From the NCBI RefSeq assembly GCF_022370755.2, contig NZ_CP092364.2:682001-746000 (forward strand): a DNA stretch of 64,000 nucleotides. Direction: 5' to 3'. Every line of letters begins with the position of its first letter. Within the stretch, counting starts at the first letter, position 1. This document shows positions 1 to 10,494 of this stretch, in pieces. This DNA comes from Mycolicibacterium goodii. GTDB lineage: Bacteria > Actinomycetota > Actinomycetes > Mycobacteriales > Mycobacteriaceae. A model generated the notes under the pieces. It did not search any database, was not told where the DNA came from, and saw nothing but the letters and a program-made list of their open reading frames with translations. A program made the position numbers and the translations under genes.

Positions 1-176
1 CCGAGCACATGAGCCCGCCGCTGCCGCTGATCGGCGCCGGTGAACTCGTCAGCACGGCCGCCAAGACCCTCCGCGAATCCGACGCCGTGATGGTGGTCGA
101 GGACGGTAAGCCCGTCGGCGTGCTGACCAGGCACGATCTGCTCGGCTTCCTGTCCGAGGGCGGCTACCGGCACTAG
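1..176 (+). CDS. cbs: Cystathionine beta-synthase, C-terminal end (partial)
   Basis: The window opens inside this gene; the last 57 codons are readable in the frame starting at base 3 and end at a TAG at 174-176. They form the second half of a CBS domain, including the stretch VVEDGKPVGVLTRHDLLGFL, which is typical of the regulatory tail of cystathionine beta-synthase. The enzyme joins serine and homocysteine to cystathionine in reverse transsulfuration. The catalytic PLP domain lies upstream of the window. The identity rests partly on context: metB lies 3.6 kb downstream, as in the M. tuberculosis cbs-pra-metB order. Another CBS-domain protein cannot be excluded from the tail alone. Confidence 0.75.
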   Translation, partial: EHMSPPLPLIGAGELVSTAAKTLRESDAVMVVEDGKPVGVLTRHDLLGFLSEGGYRH

Positions 177-551
177 CGGTCCCACCCGCACCGTGCGCGC
201 GGATCCCGCGTGCACGGCGTGGAATGCCGTGCGCTCAGCGCCTTCCCAGGTAAGGTGAGCTCGCTCAGGGCTAGCAAACCCGACCTGGAAGGCGTCATGA
301 CCGGCCACACACGACCGACCGCGGTCTGGTCGTGCGCGTCCGGAAGGTGGCCCTACCCGCGGGCGACCGTGCCGACGCGGGTCCGGACGGCAGCCCGGAT
401 GTCACCCCAGAAGTCCATGTCGAAGCAGGTAACAACGGCCACGGCGATGCGTAATCTGCCTGTGGAGTTGTTCGTTCGCGCCGCATCCAGGCGCTGGTAG
501 AAACGCGCGGCCGTGCCGCGGTCGCTATCCGAGGTGAGGAGAGCTTGCAAC
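177..551. other. Intergenic region between cbs and pra
   Basis: This 375-base stretch has no convincing gene; the short frames in it look like chance in GC-rich DNA. It holds a short hairpin just after cbs (stem GCACGGC at 212-218 and GCCGTGC at 226-232) that could help end the cbs transcript, although no T-run follows. A possible -10 hexamer TAATCT lies at 452-457, which would give pra a leader of roughly 90 bases. A good ribosome binding site, GAGGTGAGGAG, begins at 531. Confidence 0.5.
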
Positions 552-1712
552 GTGACTGATCAGCCGTCGGGCAATAACCCGCCGCCGCAGGACGGCGGCT
601 ATCCACCACCGCCGCCGGACGGCGGCTATCCACCACCGCCGCCGGACGGCGGTTACCCACCTCCGCCGCCGGACGGCGGTTACCCGCCTCCGCCGCAGGG
701 CGGCTATCCCCCTCCACCGCAAGGCGGTGGCTACCCGCCGCCGCCGTCGCCAGGGGGCTATCCGCCTCCGCCGCAGAGCGGATTCCCGCCGCCGCAAGGC
801 GGTTTCCCGCCACCCCCGCCCCCGCCGGGCGGTGGTGGTTACCCGCCGCCGCCTCCGCCGGGAGCCGCCGGCTACCCACCGCCGCCCAGCTATCCGGGCG
901 GACCCGGCGCGGGGTACCCGCCCGCGGGCGGGTACGGGCAGCCCGGCGGTTACGCGCCGGTGGGTGCGCCGAGCTTCGGTGGCGGATATAGCATCGGCGA
1001 CGCATTCTCGTGGGCCTGGAACAAGTTCTCCAAGCACGCCGTCGAGATGATCGTTCCCGCACTGGTGTTCGGGCTGATCTACCTGATCGTGCAGGGCATC
1101 GTCAATGCGGTCACCGGTTCGTTCTCCGCTGCCGGATCGTCGGACGGCTTCGAGCTGTCGATGGGAAGCGGCGACATCATCGCCTCCGTCATCGGTGGCA
1201 TCATCACGCTTGTCGTCACCGCGGTGATCCAATCCGCTTACATCAGCGGTGTTCTGGAGATCGCCAACGGACAACCGGTGACCATCGGGTCGTTCTTCAA
1301 GCCGCGCAACGTCGGTGACGTCATCATCGCGACGGTGATCGTCGGCGTCCTGAACTTCCTGGTTGCCGCCGTCCTGCTGCTTCCCGGACTGTTCGTACCG
1401 GGCTACCTGTTCGTCGGGATCCCGGTGCTGCTGATCGCCTCGGTGATCATCGCCGTGCTCTTCCTGTTCACAACGGTCGCGGTGCTCGATCGCAACCTCA
1501 GCGGTGTCGATGCGGTCAAGACGAGCTTCGAGATCAGCAAGGCCAACTTCGGCACGGTGTTCCTGACCGCCGTGGTGATCTTCCTGCTGATGCTCGCCGG
1601 CGCCATCGCTTGCGGCATCGGCCTTCTGGTGGCCTACCCGGTGGTGGCGCTCATCGAGGTGTACGCGTTCCGTCGCCTCACCGGGGCGCCGGTGGCCCCA
1701 CCCACGCAGTGA
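552..1712 (+). CDS. pra: Proline-rich antigen (Pra) homologue, membrane protein
   Basis: This 386-residue protein has two parts. Roughly residues 12-150 are made of repeats of the pattern GGYPPPPPD, drifting to GGYPPPP and GGFPPP forms. The remainder carries several hydrophobic segments and looks like an integral membrane domain with a conserved SIGDAFSWAWNKFSKH entry segment. The GTG at 552 is preferred because GAGGTGAGGAG lies a normal distance upstream; an upstream ATG at 513 is in frame but has no such site. The place after cbs and before metB matches M. tuberculosis Rv1078 (pra), a secreted or surface antigen. Molecular function is unknown. Another Pro-rich membrane protein follows. Confidence 0.85.
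   Translation: MTDQPSGNNPPPQDGGYPPPPPDGGYPPPPPDGGYPPPPPDGGYPPPPQGGYPPPPQGGGYPPPPSPGGYPPPPQSGFPPPQGGFPPPPPPPGGGGYPPPPPPGAAGYPPPPSYPGGPGAGYPPAGGYGQPGGYAPVGAPSFGGGYSIGDAFSWAWNKFSKHAVEMIVPALVFGLIYLIVQGIVNAVTGSFSAAGSSDGFELSMGSGDIIASVIGGIITLVVTAVIQSAYISGVLEIANGQPVTIGSFFKPRNVGDVIIATVIVGVLNFLVAAVLLLPGLFVPGYLFVGIPVLLIASVIIAVLFLFTTVAVLDRNLSGVDAVKTSFEISKANFGTVFLTAVVIFLLMLAGAIACGIGLLVAYPVVALIEVYAFRRLTGAPVAPPTQ
591..698 (+). repeat. Four tandem 27-bp repeats in pra
   Basis: Four near-identical 27-bp units start at 591, 618, 645 and 672, each opening with GACGGCGGC or GACGGCGGT and encoding DGGYPPPPP. They then decay into shorter Pro-Gly repeats up to about 960. In-frame units of this kind can gain or lose copies by slippage, so allele length may vary between strains. 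Confidence 0.9.
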
Positions 1713-1797
1713 GCCGGTAGGTCCGAGCGTTCTCAGCGGCGCCCACGGTGCGAGTTTCACGCAGCGTGGGCGCCGTTTCGCATGGGATCATCTACGC

Positions 1798-2553
1798 ATG
1801 ACCCAGCCGCCGCCGCAGGGCCCACCATCGGCTCCCTATGGCCCCGTCCCCAACCCGGGTCCCTATGCGGGCCCCAACCCGGGACCGGGTGGTTATCCGC
1901 CACCCGCGCAGTGGAATCCCAACCAGGCCCCCGGCCGGTACGGACCGCCCAACGTGCCGAATCCGCAGGCATACACCCCATGGCTCGACCGGGTGATCGC
2001 GTTCGTCATCGACCAGGTGCCCGTCGCGGTAATCCTCGGAATCGGATACCTCGTCCTCATGGGTGTTCTGGTCGGCGCGTCCGGATCCTCGTCGGATGGT
2101 GAGATCAGCACCGGCGCAGGCGTCGCCGTCATCATCCTGCTGTTCCTGCTGTCGTTCGTGCCGTTCGTGTACGCCGTATGGAACCTCGGTTACCGGCAGG
2201 GCACCACCGGGCAGAGCATCGGCAAGAAGTTCATGAAGTTCAAGGTGGTCAGCGAGCAGACCGGCCTGCCGATCGGCTTCTTCATGTCGCTGGTGCGCCA
2301 GCTGGCGCATATCGTCGACGGGCTGATCTGCTACATCGGATATCTGTTCCCGCTGTGGGACGACAAGCGGCAGACGTTGGCCGACAAGATCATGACGACG
2401 GTGTGCGTGCCGGTCGACCAGCAGGGCCCGTATCCGCCGTTTCCGCCGCATCAGCAACCGTTCCAGCCGCCCTACCCGGCCCAGTACCAGCAGCCGTATC
2501 AGCAGCCGCAGTATCCGCCGCAGTATCCCCCTGGGTTCAACGGAATGCGCTGA
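1798..2553 (+). CDS. RDD family membrane protein with proline-rich ends
   Basis: The protein has 251 residues. The first 60 or so are rich in Pro, Gly and Asn; the centre (about 62-205) is an RDD-type membrane domain starting WLDRVIAFVIDQVP, with hydrophobic helices and the characteristic motif GQSIGKKFMKFKVV; the last 45 residues are a Pro/Gln tail. RDD proteins are integral membrane proteins of mostly unknown transport or stress roles. The Pro-rich N-terminus resembles the preceding Pra, so the pair may be functionally linked. The 3' end overlaps the convergent acyl-CoA dehydrogenase gene by 17 bases. Confidence 0.85.
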   Translation: MTQPPPQGPPSAPYGPVPNPGPYAGPNPGPGGYPPPAQWNPNQAPGRYGPPNVPNPQAYTPWLDRVIAFVIDQVPVAVILGIGYLVLMGVLVGASGSSSDGEISTGAGVAVIILLFLLSFVPFVYAVWNLGYRQGTTGQSIGKKFMKFKVVSEQTGLPIGFFMSLVRQLAHIVDGLICYIGYLFPLWDDKRQTLADKIMTTVCVPVDQQGPYPPFPPHQQPFQPPYPAQYQQPYQQPQYPPQYPPGFNGMR

Positions 2554-3730
2554 CCCCGGTCAGCGCCTGCCCGATGACCATCTGGTGCACCTCGGAGGTG
2601 CCCTCATAGGTCAGCACCGACTCCAGGTTGTTGGCGTGCCGCAGCACCGGATATTCCAGTGTGATCCCGTTGGCCCCCAACAATGTTCGGCACTGTCGGG
2701 CGATCTCGAGCGCCTCGCGCACATTGTTGAGCTTGCCGACGCTCACCTGCTCGGGGCGGATCTTGCCGTCGTCCTTGAGGCGGCCCAGGTGCAGCGCGAG
2801 CAGTTGCGCCTTGCTGAGTTCGACTGCCATGTCGGCGATCTTGGTCTGGGTGATCTGGTAGGATGCCAGCGTCTTGTCGAACACCTCGCGCGTGCCGACA
2901 TAGTCGAGTGTCGCCTCCAGACAGTCACGGGCAGCGCCGACCGCGCCGAACACGATGCCGAAGCGGGCCTCCGACAGGCACGCCAGGGGACCGGACAGGC
3001 CTCTGGCGTTCGGCAGTTGCGCCTCGGCGGGCAGGCGCACGTCGTCGAGATGCAACTCTGAGGTGTTGGACGCCCGCAGCGACAGCTTGTGCTTCATCTC
3101 ACGGCCGACGAAACCGGGAGTGTCCGTCGGCACCACGAAACCGAGGATGCCCTCCTCGGCGCGCGCCCACACGATCGCGACATCGGCCACCGAGCCGTTG
3201 GTGATCCACATCTTCGATCCGTTGAGGACCCAGTCGGCGCCATCGCGCCGCGCGGTGGTGCGCATCCCCGACGGGTTGGACCCGAAGTCCGGTTCGGTGA
3301 GACCGAAGCATCCGATCACCTCGCCCGTCGCCATCCGCGGCAACCACTGTTCGCGTTGCTCCTCGCTGCCGTGCGCGTGGATCGCGAACATCGCCAGCGA
3401 CCCTTGCACCGACACCATGCTGCGCAACCCGCTGTCGACGGCCTCCAGCTCCTGGCATGCCACGCCGTACGCCGTTGCCGACGAGCCGCCGCAGCCGTAG
3501 CCCTCCAGGTGCATGCCGAGCAGGCCGAGCTTGCCGAACTCGGTGGCGAGCTCACGCACCGGCACCGAACCCGATTCGAACCACTCTGCGACAAATGGCC
3601 GCAGGCGCTGCTCGCCGAACCGCCGCACGGTGCTGCGCAGCTCCACTTCCTCAGGGGTGAGCATCGAATCGGTGTCGAGCAGGTCGGCGACCTTCGTCGT
3701 CGCCCCGGCCGCGGGGTTGGATGGAGCCAT
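2537..3730 (-). CDS. Acyl-CoA dehydrogenase, glutaryl-CoA dehydrogenase-like
   Basis: This 397-residue flavoprotein has the acyl-CoA dehydrogenase layout. The helical N-terminus contains GYGCGGSSATAYGVACQELE followed by VDSGLRSMVSVQ, a stretch typical of the glutaryl-CoA dehydrogenase branch. The middle has the FAD-contacting run CFGLTEPDFGSNPSG, and near the C-terminus YEGTSEVH supplies the catalytic glutamate. Enzymes of this branch oxidise, and often decarboxylate, glutaryl-CoA during lysine or tryptophan breakdown, passing electrons to ETF. Substrate cannot be fixed from the sequence. It diverges from metB with only 39 bases between starts, and no obvious partner genes lie beside it. Confidence 0.85.
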   Translation of the reverse strand: MAPSNPAAGATTKVADLLDTDSMLTPEEVELRSTVRRFGEQRLRPFVAEWFESGSVPVRELATEFGKLGLLGMHLEGYGCGGSSATAYGVACQELEAVDSGLRSMVSVQGSLAMFAIHAHGSEEQREQWLPRMATGEVIGCFGLTEPDFGSNPSGMRTTARRDGADWVLNGSKMWITNGSVADVAIVWARAEEGILGFVVPTDTPGFVGREMKHKLSLRASNTSELHLDDVRLPAEAQLPNARGLSGPLACLSEARFGIVFGAVGAARDCLEATLDYVGTREVFDKTLASYQITQTKIADMAVELSKAQLLALHLGRLKDDGKIRPEQVSVGKLNNVREALEIARQCRTLLGANGITLEYPVLRHANNLESVLTYEGTSEVHQMVIGQALTGVSAFR

Positions 3731-3769
3731 GGTCCATGTCTACACCCGCCCCGATAGGCTCGACACGTT

Positions 3770-4924
3770 ATGAGTGAACAGCGCAAGTGGCACGGTCTGG
3801 CCACGAAAGCCATCCATGCCGGTTACCAGCCCGACCCGGCGACCGGTGCCGTCAACACGCCGATCTACGCCAGCTCGACGTTCGCCCAGGACGGCGTGGG
3901 CGGGCTCCGCGGCGGGTTCGAGTACGCCCGTACCGGCAACCCGACCCGCGCATCCCTGGAGGCCGCCCTTGCCGCGGTGGAGGAGGCCCGGTTCGGCCGA
4001 GCGTTCAGCTCGGGCATGGCCGCCACCGACTGCGCGCTGCGCGCGGTGCTGCGTCCCGGCGATCACGTCGTGATCCCCGACGACGCCTACGGGGGCACGT
4101 TCCGGCTCATCGACAAGGTCTTCACTCACTGGGGCATCAGTCACACCCCTGCCGCGTTGAGCGACCTCGACTCGGTGCGCTCGGCGATCACCCCGAAGAC
4201 CCGCCTCATCTGGGTCGAAACCCCCACCAACCCGCTGCTGAACGTCGCCGACATCGCGGGCATCGTGCAGATCGCATCGACGTCGGGCGCAAAGGTCTTG
4301 GTGGACAACACCTTTGCCTCACCCGCGCTGCAACAGCCGCTGCTGCTCGGCGCCGACATCGTGCTGCACTCGACCACCAAGTACATCGGCGGTCACTCCG
4401 ATGTGGTGGGTGGCGCCCTGCTGACCAACGACGAGGAACTCGACGCCGCATTCGCGTTCCTGCAGAACGGCGCGGGCGGTGTGCCGGGACCGTTCGACGC
4501 GTACCTGACCATGCGTGGCCTCAAGACGCTCGTGCTGCGGATGCGCCAGCACAGCGAGAACGCCGCGCTGGTCGCGGAATTCCTCGACGGGCACCCCGCG
4601 GTCGAGACCGTGCTGTATCCCGGTCTGCCCAGCCACCCCAACCACGACGTCGCGGCGCGGCAGATGACCGGGTTCGGCGGCATGGTTTCGGTGCGGCTGC
4701 GTGGCGGACCGCAGGCGGCGCGTGACTTGTGCTCGCGCACACAGCTTTTCATTCTTGCCGAATCGCTGGGCGGGGTCGAGTCCTTGATCGAGCACCCCGG
4801 CGCGATGACCCACGCGTCCACCGCGGGCTCGCAGCTCGAGGTTCCCGACGACCTGGTCCGGTTGTCGGTCGGTATCGAACACTCCGCGGATCTGCTCGCC
4901 GATCTGGAGCAGGCCCTCGGCTGA
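3770..4924 (+). CDS. metB: Cystathionine gamma-synthase
   Basis: This is a PLP enzyme of the Cys/Met metabolism family, 384 residues. It has the N-terminal ATKAIHAGYQPDPATGAVN signature, the substrate-channel motif YARTGNPTR, and the Schiff-base lysine in HSTTKYIGGHSD. It condenses an activated homoserine with cysteine to cystathionine, feeding methionine synthesis; some family members instead act as homocysteine synthase or gamma-lyase. Position relative to cbs and greA matches M. tuberculosis metB (Rv1079). TAGGCT at 3755-3760 suggests a very short leader. The gene ends at a long palindrome shared with the devS-fumC junction. Confidence 0.9.
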   Translation: MSEQRKWHGLATKAIHAGYQPDPATGAVNTPIYASSTFAQDGVGGLRGGFEYARTGNPTRASLEAALAAVEEARFGRAFSSGMAATDCALRAVLRPGDHVVIPDDAYGGTFRLIDKVFTHWGISHTPAALSDLDSVRSAITPKTRLIWVETPTNPLLNVADIAGIVQIASTSGAKVLVDNTFASPALQQPLLLGADIVLHSTTKYIGGHSDVVGGALLTNDEELDAAFAFLQNGAGGVPGPFDAYLTMRGLKTLVLRMRQHSENAALVAEFLDGHPAVETVLYPGLPSHPNHDVAARQMTGFGGMVSVRLRGGPQAARDLCSRTQLFILAESLGGVESLIEHPGAMTHASTAGSQLEVPDDLVRLSVGIEHSADLLADLEQALG

Positions 4925-4936
4925 TCTTTCTCTTGC

Positions 4937-4994
4937 CGAGCAGACATAAAACTGCCCTTTTTCACGCGAAATTGCGCAGTTTTATGTCTGCTCG
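4937..4994. terminator. Long palindrome between convergent genes (copy 1)
   Basis: A perfect 19-bp inverted repeat has arms CGAGCAGACATAAAACTGC at 4937-4955 and its complement at 4976-4994, with a 20-base loop. TTTCTC (4927-4932) and GAGAAA (4996-5001) extend the pairing outside. It fills the gap between the ends of metB and the opposing GOLPH3-like gene, and a related palindrome lies at 27921-27978 in the same kind of junction. A two-way terminator is the simplest reading. Confidence 0.75.
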
Positions 4995-5001
4995 CGAGAA
5001 A

Positions 5002-5679
5002 TCAAGCAATCAGGGCGGGGCGCAACGCGGAGGTCGTGACGGCCAGGTTCATCTCGGGCAGGGCGGAGGCGTTCTCGTCGACCCAGCCTCCCGTCGAGAT
5101 CTCGGTGGCGCGCGCGTGCACCCATCGCCAACCGCGCTCGTTGAGGCTCAGCACGGCGCCGAGGCCGTCGACCGCGTGCAGCAGGCAGATGATCGCGGCG
5201 ATCGGCGGCGTCGGTGTGTGCCCGTCGAACAACGCGGCGAGCAGCGCCCCACGGGCCCCGCTGACCCGGTTCCGATCGGTCAGCGGCCAGCAGTAGCCGC
5301 CGCCAAATCGCTTGCCCGGGACGCGGACTCGTCGGATGAGGCCGAGGGTCTCCAGGTGCGACTCGAGGTGGGCCTGGGTGCGCTTGCCGAGCTTGGCGAG
5401 CGCCGCCTGCGGGGTCAGTGGCTGCTTGCGCAGCACCTCGAACGCCGCGTCGGCGACGGGATCGGGCGGCCAGGCGGACGGGACATGTCCGGCCAACGCG
5501 ATGAGCCGGCCCGCCGCGACCGGTTCACCGGCCAGGGCGGGCCGAATCCGGCATGTGTAGGCCAGATCCAACAGCACCGCGGCGCTGAGCACACGCTCAC
5601 GCCTGCGTCGATCGAGTCCCGGCTGCGCGGACGCGTTGTCCAGCAGCAGCAGGAAGAGATCTTCGGCGATCCGCGCCAT
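5002..5679 (-). CDS. GOLPH3/VPS74 (GPP34) family protein
   Basis: The 225-residue product begins with MARIAEDLFLLLLD and continues with the helical run VLSAAVLLDLAYTCRI, the opening of the GPP34 fold first known from Golgi phosphoprotein GOLPH3. No signal peptide or membrane helix is evident, so it is probably cytosolic or peripheral to membranes. Eukaryotic members bind phosphoinositides; bacterial members are common in actinobacteria but have no settled role. Mycobacteria make phosphatidylinositol lipids, so lipid binding is plausible but is inference. It ends at the 4937 palindrome, and its start lies 37 bases beyond the greA stop on the same strand. Confidence 0.75.
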   Translation of the reverse strand: MARIAEDLFLLLLDNASAQPGLDRRRRERVLSAAVLLDLAYTCRIRPALAGEPVAAGRLIALAGHVPSAWPPDPVADAAFEVLRKQPLTPQAALAKLGKRTQAHLESHLETLGLIRRVRVPGKRFGGGYCWPLTDRNRVSGARGALLAALFDGHTPTPPIAAIICLLHAVDGLGAVLSLNERGWRWVHARATEISTGGWVDENASALPEMNLAVTTSALRPALIA

Positions 5680-5716
5680 CCCCGTGACTGTAGTGCGTGC
5701 CCTCGGGGGCGCCGCG

Positions 5717-6211
5717 TCAGCCCTGGTAGGGCTCGGCGCTGACGAGCGTCACCTTGACGACGTTGCCGCTCGGCACGGTGTAGGTGCGGGATTCCCCGAC
5801 CTTGGCGTCGAGCAGCGCACCGCCGAGCGGTGAGTTGGGGGAGTAGACCTCGAGCTTGCCGTCGCTGATGCCTTCCTGGCGGGTGGCGATCAGGAACGTC
5901 TCGGTGTCGTTCTCGTCGTCGTCGTAGTAGACCTTGACCACCGAGCCGGGCAGCGCCACACCGGACTGCTTCGGGGCCTCGCCGACCTTGGCGTTGTTGA
6001 GCAGCTCCTGCAGCTGGCGGATGCGGGCCTCCTGCTGGCCCTGCTCCTCGCGGGCGGCGTGATAGCCGCCGTTCTCCCGGAGGTCGCCCTCTTCGCGGCG
6101 GTCGTTGATCTCGGCGGCGATGATCGGCCGATTGGCGATCAGCTGGTCGAGCTCCGCCTTCAACCGGTCGAATGCCTCCTGGGTGAGCCAGGTGACCTGC
6201 GTATCGGTCAT
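5717..6211 (-). CDS. greA: Transcription elongation factor GreA
   Basis: The protein is 164 residues, the usual GreA size. The N-terminal coiled coil carries the acidic tip segment [21 protein letters not shown], with the D and E residues that reach the RNA polymerase active site, and the C-terminal domain contains [18 protein letters not shown]. GreA stimulates transcript cleavage in backtracked polymerase. The ATG at 6211 is chosen over longer in-frame extensions because it starts the conserved domain and follows AGGAG. The leader upstream contains pairing segments described separately. Orthologue of Rv1080c by sequence and position. Confidence 0.95.
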   Translation of the reverse strand: MTDTQVTWLTQEAFDRLKAELDQLIANRPIIAAEINDRREEGDLRENGGYHAAREEQGQQEARIRQLQELLNNAKVGEAPKQSGVALPGSVVKVYYDDDENDTETFLIATRQEGISDGKLEVYSPNSPLGGALLDAKVGESRTYTVPSGNVVKVTLVSAEPYQG

Positions 6212-6283
6212 GTCTTCGCGCTCCTGTCGTCGTCGTCTCGCGCTGCGTACGAAAGTCTGGTGGTTTCGGGCCGGGAGCATGCG

Positions 6284-6358
6284 CGTGTATTGCCGGCAGG
6301 GCAAGCGGTTTTTGACCGCTAATGCAGCAATACACGGCCCCAGCGGGAAACCGTGTAT
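6284..6358 (-). promoter_or_regulatory. Three-segment inverted repeat in the greA leader
   Basis: On the plus strand the segments are CGTGTATTGC (6284-6293), GCAATACACGG (6327-6337) and CCGTGTAT (6351-6358). The middle segment can pair with either neighbour (10 bp or 8 bp), and a small hairpin (AGCGGT 6304-6309, ACCGCT 6315-6320) sits between the first two. Read on the minus strand toward greA this is an arrangement of mutually exclusive stems. A possible -10, TACGAT on the minus strand, lies at 6365-6370. No T-run follows the stems, so regulation is inferred only. Confidence 0.4.
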
Positions 6359-6415
6359 CGCACAATCGTACCACCGCGTGGACAGCCGAATGTCATCCCG
6401 CGTTAGTTGTGTCAC

Positions 6416-6844
6416 TCATTTCTGTGGTGTCACCAGGTACGACGGCACGTCCGTCCCGCAGCCGTAGATGTCTCCCATCACGGGCTTGCGTGTCGACTTC
6501 ACCTCGGTGGTGACCTGCACCACACGATCGGTCGACGGGGGAACCAGGATCTCACGGCGGCCCGTTTCGCTGCCGTCCTTCGAGCGGGCCCGCACGATGC
6601 AGACCACGGGCTTCGACGGGTCGGGCCGCTCGACGCCGATGGTCACCTGGACCGTCTCGTCATCGAGCAGCTCATACCCTGTGAGCTCGCCTTTTACCTC
6701 ATTGCTGCCGAACCGCTGGAACGTCACGACCGCCGCCACCACCCCCACGACGACCGCGACGGCAGCCACCGCGAACAGGATCCAGCGGCGGTTGCTACGC
6801 GATTGCTCCGGGGATCCGTACCGGGCGGCGGGGCGTTCGATCAT
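6416..6844 (-). CDS. DUF4307 single-pass membrane protein
   Basis: The product is about 142 residues. A short Arg-rich N-terminus is followed by one membrane helix (about residues 21-43) and an extracytoplasmic domain ending near a cysteine in [12 protein letters not shown]. This matches DUF4307, a mycobacterial family represented by Rv1081c beside greA. Function is unknown. The ATG at 6844 is preferred to a longer open frame that would run into the mca gene. Same orientation as greA, with about 200 bases and a structured leader between them. The gene diverges from mca. Confidence 0.7.
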   Translation of the reverse strand: MIERPAARYGSPEQSRSNRRWILFAVAAVAVVVGVVAAVVTFQRFGSNEVKGELTGYELLDDETVQVTIGVERPDPSKPVVCIVRARSKDGSETGRREILVPPSTDRVVQVTTEVKSTRKPVMGDIYGCGTDVPSYLVTPQK

Positions 6845-6971
6845 CAGAACTGGAACTATAGGCGGGGACAAACGGGTAGCCACCCTCAGATGGCCGGCGC
6901 AGGGGGAGCGGGCCGCTGAGGGACATGGGCGAAGGATTAGGCAAAGGGTCGCCGTAGTTAGATGGAACGAA

Positions 6972-7838
6972 ATGAGTGAACTGCGGTTGATGGCGGTGCA
7001 TGCGCACCCGGACGACGAGTCCAGCAAGGGTGCGGCTACCACCGCGCGCTACGCGGCCGAGGGTGCCCGCGTCATGGTGGTGACCCTGACCGGCGGCGAG
7101 CGCGGAGACATTCTCAATCCGGCGATGGACCTGCCCGAGGTGCACGGACGGATCGCGGAGGTGCGCCGTGACGAGATGGCCAAGGCCGCCGAGATCCTGG
7201 GTGTCGAGCACCACTGGCTGGGCTTCGTCGACTCCGGCCTGCCCGAGGGCGATCCGCCACCGCCCCTGCCCGAGGGCTGCTTCGCGCTCGTCCCGCTGGC
7301 CGAGCCCGTCGAGCGCCTGGTCCGGGTGATCCGCGAGTTCCGCCCGCACGTGATGACCACGTACGACGAGAACGGCGGCTACCCGCACCCCGACCACATC
7401 CGTTGCCACGAGGTCTCGGTGGCCGCCTACGAGGCCGCGGCCGACCACCTGCTGTATCCCGACGCAGGCGAGCCGTGGGCGGTGTCGAAGCTGTACTACA
7501 ACCACGGCTTCCTGCGGCAACGTATGCAACTCCTGCAGGACGAGTTCGCCAAGAACGGGCAGGAGGGTCCGTTCGGCAAATGGCTCGAGCACTGGGACCC
7601 CGACAACGACGTGTTCGCCAAGCGCGTCACCACCCGCATCCACTGCGCGGAGTACTTCAGCCAGCGTGACGACGCGCTGCGCGCGCACGCCACCCAGATC
7701 GACCCCAAGGGCGACTTCTTCCACGCCCCGATCGAATGGCAGCAGCGGTTGTGGCCCACCGAGGAGTTCGAGCTCGCGCGCTCCCGCGTTCCGGTCACGC
7801 TGCCCGAAGACGACCTGTTCAGCGGAATTGAGCCATGA
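6972..7838 (+). CDS. mca: Mycothiol S-conjugate amidase
   Basis: This 288-residue zinc amidase of the LmbE/PIG-L family has the zinc motif AHPDDES near the N-terminus (residues 11-17), the segment [13 protein letters not shown], and a second metal site in YPHPDH. Mca cleaves mycothiol S-conjugates to GlcN-Ins and a mercapturic acid that is exported, so it detoxifies electrophiles and antibiotics. The relative MshB shares the fold, but size and neighbours (Rv1082 position) favour Mca. The ATG at 6972 starts the conserved domain. Its stop overlaps the next start in ATGA, indicating coupled translation. Confidence 0.93.
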   Translation: MSELRLMAVHAHPDDESSKGAATTARYAAEGARVMVVTLTGGERGDILNPAMDLPEVHGRIAEVRRDEMAKAAEILGVEHHWLGFVDSGLPEGDPPPPLPEGCFALVPLAEPVERLVRVIREFRPHVMTTYDENGGYPHPDHIRCHEVSVAAYEAAADHLLYPDAGEPWAVSKLYYNHGFLRQRMQLLQDEFAKNGQEGPFGKWLEHWDPDNDVFAKRVTTRIHCAEYFSQRDDALRAHATQIDPKGDFFHAPIEWQQRLWPTEEFELARSRVPVTLPEDDLFSGIEP

Positions 7839-8113
7839 TCGACACATTGACGGCCGTGGTGACGCTGCTGGCCGAGGAACCCCGCAACACCGGTCCCGAG
7901 TTCGGCAAGGCCGCACCGTTCGGGCTGTTGATCACCGTCGTACTGCTGGCCGGCACGTTCGCCCTGGTGTGGTCGATGAACCGGCACCTGCGCAATCTGC
8001 CGGAATCCTTCGACCCCGAGCATCCCGAACCCGATCAAGAGGCCGACGAGGGAACCGTCGTCATCGAACCGGACAGCACGCCGGAGAACGGAACCGCCAA
8101 GGGCCCGGAGTGA
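7835..8113 (+). CDS. Small single-pass membrane protein following mca
   Basis: A 92-residue protein has one strong hydrophobic helix (about residues 28-50, [20 protein letters not shown]) and an acidic C-terminal tail rich in Glu, Asp and Pro. It overlaps mca by 4 bases and is the positional equivalent of Rv1083. No catalytic motif is visible. Co-translation with mca suggests a membrane-linked role in mycothiol-dependent detoxification, but this is only inference from position. Confidence 0.75.
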   Translation: MIDTLTAVVTLLAEEPRNTGPEFGKAAPFGLLITVVLLAGTFALVWSMNRHLRNLPESFDPEHPEPDQEADEGTVVIEPDSTPENGTAKGPE

Positions 8114-8119
8114 CGCGCC

Positions 8120-8125
8120 TAGTGT
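8120..8125 (+). promoter_or_regulatory. Likely -10 hexamer of a leaderless promoter (DUF255 gene)
   Basis: TAGTGT fits the mycobacterial TANNNT -10 pattern and ends 6 bases before the GTG at 8132. No ribosome binding site precedes that GTG, so transcription starting at the start codon is the likely arrangement. Confidence 0.5.
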
Positions 8126-8131
8126 GGGGGT

Positions 8132-10105
<1,974 letters not shown>

Positions 10106-10115
10106 CCTCGCCGCC

Positions 10116-10487
10116 ATGCCCAGCGTTGAGCAGATGACCCAGACCGTCCACCGCTACCTCGAGCTCGTCTCGAGCGGCACCGCCGACGAGATCGCCGACC
10201 TGTACGCCGACGACGCCACCGTCGAGGACCCGGTGGGCGGCGAGGTGCACATCGGGCGCTCCGCGATCCGTGGCTTCTACGGCAACGTCGAGAACGTCAA
10301 GGCCAAATCGGAATTGGTCACCCTGCGGGTGGCCGGCCACGAGGCCGCGTTCCACTTCCGCCTCGAGCTGGATTTCGGCGACAGCGGCATGCGCATCGAG
10401 CCCATCGACGTGATGGTGTTCGACAGCGAGGGCAAGATCGCCTCGATGAAGGCCTACTGGTCGCAGAGCGACGCCACGCCGATCTAG
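10116..10487 (+). CDS. SnoaL/ketosteroid-isomerase-fold protein
   Basis: A 123-residue protein of the NTF2-like fold: helix HRYLELVSSGTADEIADLYADDATVEDPVGG, then a strand-rich half ending in AYWSQSD. It resembles steroid delta-isomerases, including an acidic residue in DATVEDP where the family places catalytic or pocket residues. Possible roles are isomerisation of a 3-oxosteroid or merely binding a hydrophobic ligand. It has its own probable leaderless promoter overlapping the upstream stop and is convergent with the hemolysin III gene (7-base gap). Confidence 0.75.
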   Translation: MPSVEQMTQTVHRYLELVSSGTADEIADLYADDATVEDPVGGEVHIGRSAIRGFYGNVENVKAKSELVTLRVAGHEAAFHFRLELDFGDSGMRIEPIDVMVFDSEGKIASMKAYWSQSDATPI

Positions 10488-10494
10488 CGGGATC

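Noticed and set aside
525..1760. Long minus-strand open frame (411 codons) opposite pra
   Set aside because: The translation is Arg/His/Asp-rich and mirrors the proline repeats. High GC content keeps antisense frames open by chance; the plus strand carries a clear protein.
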